DNA of 19,067 nucleotides, taken from the NCBI GenBank assembly GCA_034437455.1, contig DAOTUB010000245.1, positions 1 to 19,067 on the forward strand, in the 5' to 3' direction. A model generated the notes under the pieces. It did no database searches, had not been told where the DNA came from, and saw nothing but the letters and a program-made list of their open reading frames with translations. Each line of letters starts with the position of its first letter. The stretch's first letter is position 1. The stretch comes from DAOTUB01 sp034437455. GTDB lineage: Bacteria > Chloroflexota > Anaerolineae > B4-G1. The position numbers and the translations under genes are program-made. Shown piece by piece: positions 1 through 6,812 of the stretch.

Positions 1-89
1 CATCTATGCTCACTCAAGTCGCCTATCCGAGATGATGCAGAATTTACCGCATACACCATTGGCCTGATTTGTTGGCATGTTCGAAACGA
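1..89. other. Unassigned sequence after the truncated WD40 gene
   Basis: No gene is recognised. The minus-strand frames were read for a continuation of the broken WD40 repeat and none shows one. One minus frame stays open to the window edge but matches nothing known. Confidence 0.4.
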
Positions 90-3000
90 TCAGTCGTAGT
101 GCGTCGATTTTTTATGAGAAAACCCTGTATTATCCTCAGATCCCGTGGCCAGATACTTGCCACCTGGAGAAAAGGCCACACTCAACACCTTGTCTGCGTG
201 CCCTCCCAATCGCAGTAGAGGCTCGTTGTCGGGAATTCGGCGGAGCCATACCGTATTGTCGCTGAGAGCGAGGGCCAGCATAGCGCCATCCGGGGAAAAC
301 GTCAGGCTATTCACATAGCTGCCTGGATATTTCTGGGAATCTATGAGTGTGAAAATTTCTGTGTCCACTTCCCAGACCCGCGCAGATCCGAAACCACCAA
401 GAGCCACCCTGCTATCGTCGGAAGAAAGGGCAAGGCTGAGAATCTCGCGCACATCCTCCTCCAACCAACTCACCAGCGCTCCATCAGAAACCCGCCAGAT
501 ACCGACGGTGCTATCCCGCGCGCTAGAGATGAGGGGGGTTCCATCCTGGAAGAAGGCGACGCCACTGACCGGGCGGGTGTGTCCTTCCAATGCGTGGAGC
601 AGTGCACCATCAGAAACCCGCCACAGGCGCACGATACCGTCGCTCGCTCCCGTAGCAACGATCCGCCCATCGGGAGAAAACGCCACGACATGGGCCGCGC
701 TGTAGTGCTGCACGGATAACCGGGGACTGTTCATCGAGGTGTCCTGGTTAGCAGGCCATCTTTCTTTGAGCAAATTCTCTGTGAGGTCGGTGTGGCGATC
801 GTGAAGCAAAAGCTCAAATCCCAGTTCCCCCGGGTCGCTGCTCGGTAACATCTCGATCAAACTGAGCCACTGCCCATTTCCGGAGATGCTCAAATAGGGA
901 TAGAAACAGCCGTGTCCTGGTTGACCGCGGGTCGCCAACGCGGTCTCGCCAGTCTGCCGGTCGTGGATATACACACTGTTGCAAGAGATCCACGGACTGT
1001 ATACGTTCGTCCCAAGTGCCACCAGGTTATCTGCATAAGACATAAAAGCCACGTAGCGCCCGCCTGCCGATAACCCGATCTGCTCTCCCCCGCTCATACC
1101 ATACGGTTCGAGCGTTCCACTCGCGTTATTCCCCTCCACTCCATCACTGGAGACGCTGACCCGCTCGGTGGTGCGAGCGACGCGGTCCCGGACAAACACA
1201 TCTGCATAGTTATTGGCGTCTCCCTCGACCAGGTTACTGGCCTGGGAGACGAACGCCACATAACGCCCATCCGGTGAAATGACTCCATTCATCGACTCTC
1301 GATTGCCCGGCGCGCCTGCGCTAGAGACATTGATCGGTTCGAAACTGTCAGTTTGGCGGTCGTAGACAAAGACGTCGACATAGTTTGTCGATCCGGCCTG
1401 CTCGGCGACAGAGTCGCCGCTTTGAACAACAACGACGAGGTATCGTCCATCGTCAGAAATGTAAACTGGCGCTCGCGGTGTTTCTCGCCGGCCAATGGGA
1501 ACCCGGCCAATTACCCTGGTTTCTCGGTCGTAGACGAAAACGTCCCAATAATTGGAGGCGCTCTCTTCTCCATTTCCCTCTACCAAGTTGCTCGCTTCAG
1601 ACCAAAAGACGATCCAGCGCCCGTCGGGAGAGATGGTGGGAAGCAAGCTATGTCCGTTCGCCTCGCTTCCGTCATAGGCCAGGGTAATCCGCTCGGTGAT
1701 GTCGGTTCTCCGGTCGTGGGTAAAGATATCCAGGCAACTCCCCACAGAGTCATCCCCCAAAACACAGCTTTGACCATCCCTGGCCACCAGGTTATCCGCC
1801 AGTGAGGCGAACACGACCAGGCGACCATCTGACGAAATCCTGGAGTTAAAACTCACCCCATTGCCCTGTACACCACCGCTGCTGACACTGACGCGCTCGA
1901 CAACGCCCGTATACCGGTCGACGACGAAAACGTCGGCCATCTCGTTGGTGTCTCCTGCTACCAGTGTGTCGGCTGTAGATACGAACGCAATCGAACTCCC
2001 ATCCGCCGAAATACTGGGATCTAAATGATACACGACTTCCGGGACGTCGCTCCCCAAGCTTTCCTCCTGCTCCGAGATGTCCATGATGACGCGGGCGGAT
2101 GCTTCAATGGGGGTAGGAGGCGGGCCAGGAGTAGGAGGAAAAAGCGGCACACTCTCATGCGTATCTGCATGCCTGATCCCCCAAAGCGCAACAAGAGCAG
2201 CCAAGAATACGATGCCAAACAGGCTGAGTGTCTTAAATTGGACCAGAAAGTGATTGACCGCCCGCGTTTTTCTCAGTTTTACCTGGGCGATCGCTGCGAG
2301 TTGTTCGAGGTCGGCGGGATCAAGCACCGGGGTCGGCCATCGCGTTTGCACTGTTTTTGCGAGCCCGGATGCGCTTTGCTGGGCTTCGTCCAAATGAGCT
2401 TGGCATTCCGCACAAGTCGAGAGATGCTGGTCGAGGCGCATTTTTGCACTGGGGGCATTGTCTAAAAGGCCGTCGAGGGACGCCTGGATCTGCTGGCGGA
2501 TCTCGGGGTGTTCTTCCGCCTTCCCCGGTTCGGGTCGCCCTTTGGAACCAGATACCTCTTGCTGGATCGTGCGTCGGGCAGCGGTCAGATGGGTGTGGGC
2601 TGTTTCGTCGCTGATATCCAGGACGTGAGCAATGTCTGGAACGGTCAGGTTGTGTACGTAGCGCAAGACGACGCATAGTCGTTGCGCCTCGGTCAAGCCA
2701 TCCACATGTGTTTTGTGTTTTGAGGTTGTGCTTGACGTGGGACGTATCAGGACTTGCCATCTTCTCTTTTTCCGATAGGCCAGGACCGCATGAACCGCAG
2801 CCCTGGATAACCAGACCCTCACGCTCTCTGCATCTCTCAACTGATAAAAATTCGCGACTGCCCTGACAAAAACCTGCCGCAAGATACCCTCGATATCGGC
2901 TTGTCGGGACTCTTTCTCGCCCAGACATTCGAGGATGTCCAACAGTGCGTGGATCAACCGACGGATTTCGAGCGCGTAATGCTTGAGCAGCACTTGAAGG

Positions 3001-3146
3001 ATCTGGGAATAATCGGGCTCCAGGCTTTCGAGGAAGCAGACGAGCATCTGTTCCCGATCTTCTGTTTGAGTGGACTGAACATCGAGCGCGAGCCAGGGAT
3101 CTGCGTACCCCCTCCGACGCACACTTCCGTCTATTTCCTGTAGCAT
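90..3146 (-). CDS. Sigma factor / zinc-finger anti-sigma-like / TolB-WD40 propeller fusion, C-terminus truncated
   Basis: A 1018-residue single-chain regulator. Residues ~35-130 resemble ECF sigma region 2 and ~148-196 region 4 (helix-turn-helix around VPDIAHVLDISDETAHTHL). Residues 241-248 carry H-x3-C-x2-C (H241, C245, C248), the zinc-finger anti-sigma signature. A hydrophobic helix at ~305-324 should span the membrane and is followed by a proline-rich linker (~333-347). Seven TolB/PD40-like repeats (~370-790), each with an S-x-D/G-G-R-hydrophobic strand and a 'DVFVYDR'-like strand, could close a seven-bladed propeller outside the cell. WD40 repeats start near 818; four are complete and the fifth ends after SEDNT with an unrelated tail. 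The ATG at 3146 was chosen because GGGAG precedes it by a good distance; an upstream in-frame ATG at 3203 has no clear ribosome site. Sigma/sensor fusions are known in Chloroflexota. The target promoters and the signal are unknown. Confidence 0.8.
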   Translation of the reverse strand: MLQEIDGSVRRRGYADPWLALDVQSTQTEDREQMLVCFLESLEPDYSQILQVLLKHYALEIRRLIHALLDILECLGEKESRQADIEGILRQVFVRAVANFYQLRDAESVRVWLSRAAVHAVLAYRKKRRWQVLIRPTSSTTSKHKTHVDGLTEAQRLCVVLRYVHNLTVPDIAHVLDISDETAHTHLTAARRTIQQEVSGSKGRPEPGKAEEHPEIRQQIQASLDGLLDNAPSAKMRLDQHLSTCAECQAHLDEAQQSASGLAKTVQTRWPTPVLDPADLEQLAAIAQVKLRKTRAVNHFLVQFKTLSLFGIVFLAALVALWGIRHADTHESVPLFPPTPGPPPTPIEASARVIMDISEQEESLGSDVPEVVYHLDPSISADGSSIAFVSTADTLVAGDTNEMADVFVVDRYTGVVERVSVSSGGVQGNGVSFNSRISSDGRLVVFASLADNLVARDGQSCVLGDDSVGSCLDIFTHDRRTDITERITLAYDGSEANGHSLLPTISPDGRWIVFWSEASNLVEGNGEESASNYWDVFVYDRETRVIGRVPIGRRETPRAPVYISDDGRYLVVVVQSGDSVAEQAGSTNYVDVFVYDRQTDSFEPINVSSAGAPGNRESMNGVISPDGRYVAFVSQASNLVEGDANNYADVFVRDRVARTTERVSVSSDGVEGNNASGTLEPYGMSGGEQIGLSAGGRYVAFMSYADNLVALGTNVYSPWISCNSVYIHDRQTGETALATRGQPGHGCFYPYLSISGNGQWLSLIEMLPSSDPGELGFELLLHDRHTDLTENLLKERWPANQDTSMNSPRLSVQHYSAAHVVAFSPDGRIVATGASDGIVRLWRVSDGALLHALEGHTRPVSGVAFFQDGTPLISSARDSTVGIWRVSDGALVSWLEEDVREILSLALSSDDSRVALGGFGSARVWEVDTEIFTLIDSQKYPGSYVNSLTFSPDGAMLALALSDNTVWLRRIPDNEPLLRLGGHADKVLSVAFSPGGKYLATGSEDNTGFSHKKSTHYD

Positions 3147-3217
3147 GTTGGAAACTCCCTCAGTGCGTTCTGGGCTTACACCTTGTCTTGACATCCCGCC
3201 CATTTGCGGTACCCTTC

Positions 3218-3246
3218 TTTATACTCGCGTGAAAAGACCGGGGTTC
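3218..3246 (-). promoter_or_regulatory. Candidate promoter of the sigma-fusion gene
   Basis: On the minus strand TATAAA (3223-3218) is followed by a leader of about 65 bases to the ATG at 3146. The hexamer 17 bases upstream is GAACCC (3246-3241). This is a poor sigma70 -35, but it contains GAAC, the usual core of ECF -35 elements, so autoregulation by an ECF factor is conceivable. A plus-strand TATACT (3220-3225) overlaps it and may serve the divergent deacetylase gene, although no well-spaced -35 was found for it. Confidence 0.3.
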
Positions 3247-3261
3247 ACGCTGGTACGTGAA
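3227..3261. repeat. Three alternating half-sites in the divergent intergenic region
   Basis: GCGTGAA (3227-3233) is a perfect inverted match to TTCACGC (3244-3250), with 10 bases between. The middle copy also pairs with CGTGAA (3256-3261), six bases further on. The central half-site can therefore join either neighbour, in DNA as an operator or in RNA as alternative hairpins. It lies just downstream of the overlapping divergent -10 elements and just upstream of the deacetylase start, where a repressor site would be expected. Function is inferred from position only. Confidence 0.5.
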
Positions 3262-3292
3262 TCATCAAGAGAACAGCACCACAGGCAGCCGA

Positions 3293-4120
3293 ATGACAAG
3301 AACATTGCTTGCCGTCTTTGCCCATCCTGACGACGAATCCTTTGGCCCCGGCGGCACGTTGGCAAAGTACGGGGCTGAAGGCGTAGACGTACACCTCGTC
3401 TGCGCGACCCGGGGCGAAGCAGGCGAGAGCGATACACCCAAATCGGACGAATGCGAGGACCTGGCTTGCCAACGCGAGCAGGAATTGCGCTGCGCCGCGT
3501 CCGCTCTGGGGCTAACTGAGGTGCACTTGTTGGGCTATCGCGATTCAGGGATGGCTGGCTCCCCAGAAAACCGGCACCCACGTGCGCTCATGCAAGCCGA
3601 TCCGGACGTGCTGGTCAGGCAGGTAGCGGATTTAATGCGCCAGGTGCAGCCCCAGATCGTGATCACCTTTGATTCCTTCGGCGGCTACGGCCACCCCGAT
3701 CACATCGCGGCGCACCGCGCCACCGTCGCTGCTTTCGAGCGGTTGCCAGAGGGTGAGCGACCGCAAAAACTCTATTTCACCACGTTCCCCCGCACGGCAT
3801 TGCGTTGGTTCGTGCGATTGATGCCGCTCCTCGGAATGGACCCGGAGGCCATCGGCAAAAATCGGGATATCAACCTGCGGGCCGCGCTCGAACACCGGCT
3901 GCCGGTCACGACGCGGGTGGACGTCAGCGCCTACGACGCTATCAAGCAACAGGCTGCCGCCTGCCACACGAGCCAACTTTCGGGTTCGGCCTCGCTCTGG
4001 GATCGGCTGCCGCGCCGGCTGGTGCGCCGCTGGCAATCCACGGAAACCTTCTATCGGGCAGCGCCCCCGTTCCGACAGGGCGAGCGGATGGAGCGAGATC
4101 TTTTTGCTGGGGTGAAATAA
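3293..4120 (+). CDS. LmbE/PIG-L family N-acetylglucosaminyl deacetylase-like protein
   Basis: This 275-residue protein opens with the family signature AHPDDE (residues 10-15), whose His and first-pair Asp bind zinc. It has the second signature GHPDHIAAH at 133-141, which supplies the remaining His ligand and follows TFDSFGGY. The fold deacetylates N-acetylglucosaminyl groups in small thiols, lipids or antibiotics (MshB, BshB, PIG-L are characterised members); the substrate here cannot be assigned. There is no signal peptide, so it should be cytoplasmic. The ATG at 3293 places the conserved first strand directly at the N-terminus as in the family; an in-frame GTG at 3257 is an alternative adding 12 residues. 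Neither has a strong ribosome site. It is the only plus-strand gene, divergent from the sigma fusion and convergent with the creatininase-like gene. Confidence 0.85.
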   Translation: MTRTLLAVFAHPDDESFGPGGTLAKYGAEGVDVHLVCATRGEAGESDTPKSDECEDLACQREQELRCAASALGLTEVHLLGYRDSGMAGSPENRHPRALMQADPDVLVRQVADLMRQVQPQIVITFDSFGGYGHPDHIAAHRATVAAFERLPEGERPQKLYFTTFPRTALRWFVRLMPLLGMDPEAIGKNRDINLRAALEHRLPVTTRVDVSAYDAIKQQAAACHTSQLSGSASLWDRLPRRLVRRWQSTETFYRAAPPFRQGERMERDLFAGVK

Positions 4121-4169
4121 CGGAAAAACTCACGCGCCGCGCCGAAGGCACAGTCGCGTCCAACGTGTA

Positions 4170-4907
4170 TTAGGCCGTCTTTCTCGCTTTTGCGGTCTCC
4201 CTGAACGTCAATGCAACTGTCTCAACGATAGTATACCACAGCTTTGCTCCAAGGTCAGCGCTTGCCTGGGTAGGATCTCCAATTACACCACTTTGGGAGT
4301 AGCGGGTAAAATCGAGATTGGGATTGCTCCAATCAACCGGCTTACTCTCTGGCTCAGGAATCTGACCCACCCGGACAGCCTGCGGTCGTAAATGTAGGGA
4401 AATGGAAGTAGAGAAACTGTCAGCGTGTCCCCCAGGGACACCGGGCGCGAATTGTTGCATAATCTCTGCATACGGAAGGCTTGGAAGATACGCCCTTGCT
4501 TGGTCCGTATGGGCCCTATTGAAGCGCTCAACGACATCTCCCAGGGTATGCTGCCCACATCCCCGCCACACGATAATTCGCTCAAACCCCTGCTCCGCGA
4601 GAGAGTTTAGCACTGCCTCAACCAAACCCTCGTGAAGTGCTTGAGGAATGTGGACATAGCCGCTTCCATAGTTGCGGTGCTCGGGTGTAGGGCCGAATGG
4701 CATAGCTGGAAGTACCAAGCCTTTCACATCGTACTTCTCGGCAGCTTGCTTCATTGCAGCCAGGCATACTGCCTCTACAAACCAAGTGTCAAAGTCTACA
4801 GGCAGATGCGGCCCCTGCTGCTCTGTGCAGCCGGTCGGCACAATGGCGAGCCAGCCCGCGTCTGCACACTCCCGTATCTCCCGAAAGGTAAGCTCATCAA
4901 AGCGCAA
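4170..4907 (-). CDS. Creatininase-family protein with altered metal-ligand positions
   Basis: A 245-residue protein recognisable from GCTEQQGPHLPVDFD near the N-terminus, GHADSFSTS at 160-168 and SGVIGDPTQASADLGAKL near the C-terminus. All match the creatininase / creatinine amidohydrolase fold, which also contains MftE and other hydrolases. E29 and D40 keep two metal ligands. The usual EQHG reads EQQG (Q31), and the usual NGHxxN segment reads RGCGQH (C117, Q119). The start is TTG at 4907, chosen because GGGGGA lies five bases upstream and no in-frame ATG exists nearby. It lies downstream of fdhD on the same strand, separated by the inverted-repeat element at 4918-5064. The substrate is unknown; the changed ligands suggest a divergent subfamily or altered chemistry. 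Confidence 0.8.
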   Translation of the reverse strand: MRFDELTFREIRECADAGWLAIVPTGCTEQQGPHLPVDFDTWFVEAVCLAAMKQAAEKYDVKGLVLPAMPFGPTPEHRNYGSGYVHIPQALHEGLVEAVLNSLAEQGFERIIVWRGCGQHTLGDVVERFNRAHTDQARAYLPSLPYAEIMQQFAPGVPGGHADSFSTSISLHLRPQAVRVGQIPEPESKPVDWSNPNLDFTRYSQSGVIGDPTQASADLGAKLWYTIVETVALTFRETAKARKTA

Positions 4908-4917
4908 TTCATTCCCC

Positions 4918-5064
4918 CTAGCAGCCTGTCGGAGAGAAAAGACTTGCCCGAATATTTTGCGGTTTTGTTGACTTTTACCAACCTATAATCCGCATCTATG
5001 CTGAAAAAACGACGACGTGCCGAAAAATCTTCGGCACGAATTAACCTCTCCGACAGCCTGCTAG
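4918..5064. mobile_element. 147-bp MITE-like element with 19-bp terminal inverted repeats
   Basis: The left end (4918-4936) and the reverse complement of the right end (5046-5064) match at 18 of 19 positions and begin CTAGCAG, with one C/G difference. The outermost CTAG occurs on both sides and could be a four-base target duplication, though it is itself palindromic and so could belong to the repeat. The interior is AT-rich and has no coding capacity, so a transposase would have to act in trans. The interior also holds the hairpin at 5016-5038. No family is assigned. Confidence 0.75.
5016..5038. repeat. 9-bp hairpin inside the MITE-like element
   Basis: CGTGCCGAA and TTCGGCACG form a perfect nine-base stem around the loop AAATC. 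It lies within the inverted-repeat element, between fdhD and the creatininase-like gene, and would be transcribed as a stable hairpin. There is no adjacent T-tract in the minus direction, so a simple intrinsic terminator is not supported. Confidence 0.7.
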
Positions 5065-5097
5065 TCAGATGAACAAGCGTTCTAACAACATTGAGCT

Positions 5098-5895
5098 TCA
5101 CCGAAGCTCGCCATCATTCGCTGTTTGCGCGACCACCCGTTCCTCGCCCGCATAGACGCGAAAACTGCGCCGTCGCGTGTAACCGATCAACGTGATCCCC
5201 GACGTTTGCGCCAGTTGGATCGAAAGCGAGGTCGGCGAGGTGCGCGAGATGACGATGGGAATCCCCATCTGCGCCGCCTTGTTCACCATCTCGGAACTGA
5301 CGCGCCCGGTGGTCAGCAAGACGTGCTCCTGCATAGGCCAACCTTGGCGCAGTCCAGCGCCGGTGATCTTGTCGAGCGCGTTGTGACGACCGACATCCTC
5401 CGCCACACATATCAACCGCTCTCCTGAGGCCAAGGCTGCTGTGTGAACGCCCCCTGAGCGGTGGTAGAGGACAGCGGCGTCCAACAGTTTCTCCATCAGC
5501 ATGGCCACTTGCTGTGGAGTGATGCGCAGATTCGATTCGATCCGGTGATGCTCGTCACCCATCTCCTCGAAAGTAGTGCCTCCAGAGCAACCCGAGGTGA
5601 TCGTGCGCAGTTGAGGCGCCTTCACATCGTGCGTCAGCCAGACGTCCACGCCCCGACCTGTGCCGCATAATTCGATCACCACCACCTCGTCCAGCGATTC
5701 GATCAGCCCCTCATTGAACAGAAACCCGAGCGCCAATTCCTCCAGCAGCGTCGGGGTGCACATCAGTCTGACCAATGGTTGAACGTTCACGTAGAGCGTG
5801 ATCTCTTCCTCCATCGGCACAGCGCCACGCACAGGCCGGCTCTCGGTATCGTAGAAACCCGTGTACGTGACGGAATACGAGCCTGCATCAGTCAT
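5098..5895 (-). CDS. fdhD: Formate dehydrogenase accessory sulfurtransferase FdhD
   Basis: This 265-residue protein has the FdhD signatures: TPTLLEELALGFLFNEGLI (~48-65), TSGCSGGTTF (100-109), GGVHTAAL (148-155), EDVGRHNALDKI (166-177), TTGRVSSEMVNKAA (195-208) and GIPIVISRTSPTSL (211-224). FdhD carries sulfur from IscS to the bis-MGD cofactor and is needed for active formate dehydrogenases. The Cys loop has one Cys (C103); the second Cys of the E. coli CxxC is Gly, a variant compatible with function in many homologues. The ATG has a good site (GGAGAA, five bases upstream). It starts 26 bases after the hydrolase stop, so it is probably co-transcribed with tkt and the hydrolase. No formate dehydrogenase gene is in the window. 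Confidence 0.95.
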   Translation of the reverse strand: MTDAGSYSVTYTGFYDTESRPVRGAVPMEEEITLYVNVQPLVRLMCTPTLLEELALGFLFNEGLIESLDEVVVIELCGTGRGVDVWLTHDVKAPQLRTITSGCSGGTTFEEMGDEHHRIESNLRITPQQVAMLMEKLLDAAVLYHRSGGVHTAALASGERLICVAEDVGRHNALDKITGAGLRQGWPMQEHVLLTTGRVSSEMVNKAAQMGIPIVISRTSPTSLSIQLAQTSGITLIGYTRRRSFRVYAGEERVVAQTANDGELR

Positions 5896-5921
5896 TCTAC
5901 TTCTCCAATAGACATCATCGG

Positions 5922-6806
5922 TTACTTTGCCAAGAACTCGATCAAGAGTGGGTTAACTACCTCAGGCCGTTCGTAGTGAGGAACGTGACCGGCCTCATCT
6001 ATGGCGTGAAACTCCACCTGTGGTATCAGCTCCTCGATCTGTTCGCTAAGCTCGAACGGCACAACCTGGTCTTTGCGACCCCATATCAACATCACAGGAC
6101 AGTCCTGTTTTCCAACTCCCGCGTAGGCATCCGTCGCTCCAGCCAGCAGACCACTCCGCATCGTGGATAGAAGCGCCCGCTTGAACCCAACGTACTGCAT
6201 CTGCGCCAGGTACTGTTCCACATACTCGGGAGATCTCTCCGGCTCACACAAGTCATCCTTCAGACCGGGCACAAGTATTCTGTTCCCAAACAGACTCATG
6301 ATCCACTCGCCGAGTATCGGCGCTTCCAACAACCTGGCCGCAAAGGGACGCTCGAAAGGCAAACCCGCCGGGTCAATCAGACCCAGTTTCCGAACCCCGT
6401 CTGGATGCCGATCGGTGAACACGACCGCTATGGCTCCGCCCATTGACAGGCCCATCAAGTCAATAGGTTGGTCAATATCCAGAGCAGAAAGGAGGTTCAA
6501 CAGTTGTCGATCAAACAGATCCTGGTCGTAGGTGAGATCTGGCCTGTCCGAGTACCCTCGTCCGTAGAGATCGTATCGCAGCACCCGGAACCCGGCCTCC
6601 ACCAACGCCTTGAACGTAGGATCCCAGATGTAGTACGGGACGGAAAAGCCGTGCACCAGAACGACCGTCTGCGCGTTCGACGGCCCGGCCATCTCGTAAT
6701 GGACTGTGCCATCCGGCAAATCCACGAATCGGCCTGGCGCAGAGGACCGAGCCTCTGCGTCCAGTACTCTCGATTCGCCACGAAAGTGGAAATTTGACCT
6801 CGTCAT
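5922..6806 (-). CDS. Alpha/beta hydrolase
   Basis: A 294-residue alpha/beta-hydrolase-fold enzyme, probably cytoplasmic. The oxyanion-hole HGF is at 52-54, the nucleophile elbow GLSMGG at 119-124 (S121), the acid in WGRKDQVVP (D246) and the catalytic His in EAGHVPHYERP (H274). A cap segment lies at ~150-225. Members hydrolyse esters, amides or C-C bonds; nothing here fixes the substrate. The ATG starts six bases after the transketolase stop, and its ribosome site (GAGGA) overlaps that stop, so translation is probably coupled to tkt. The N-terminal ~25 residues are poorly conserved extension. Confidence 0.9.
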   Translation of the reverse strand: MTRSNFHFRGESRVLDAEARSSAPGRFVDLPDGTVHYEMAGPSNAQTVVLVHGFSVPYYIWDPTFKALVEAGFRVLRYDLYGRGYSDRPDLTYDQDLFDRQLLNLLSALDIDQPIDLMGLSMGGAIAVVFTDRHPDGVRKLGLIDPAGLPFERPFAARLLEAPILGEWIMSLFGNRILVPGLKDDLCEPERSPEYVEQYLAQMQYVGFKRALLSTMRSGLLAGATDAYAGVGKQDCPVMLIWGRKDQVVPFELSEQIEELIPQVEFHAIDEAGHVPHYERPEVVNPLLIEFLAK

Positions 6807-6812
6807 CTGTCC

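Noticed and set aside
1353..1805. Plus-strand open frames of 100-150 codons opposite the sigma-fusion gene
   Set aside because: They mirror the codon pattern of the strong minus-strand gene and show no recognisable domain or ribosome site.
2320..2928. 202-codon alternative minus-strand frame within the sigma region
   Set aside because: The true frame here carries the sigma region 4 and zinc-finger motifs; this frame shows only arginine/proline-rich shadow sequence.
3188..3225. TTGACA (3188-3193) with TATACT (3220-3225) as a promoter for the deacetylase gene
   Set aside because: The spacer is 26 bases, far from the usual 16-18, so the two do not form one promoter.
4121..4169. Terminator between the convergent deacetylase and creatininase-like genes
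   Set aside because: Only a three-base stem with a weak T-run is visible, which is not enough to call.
4984..4989. TATAAT on the plus strand inside the MITE-like element
   Set aside because: No usable -35 lies at 16-18 bases upstream, and no plus-strand gene follows.
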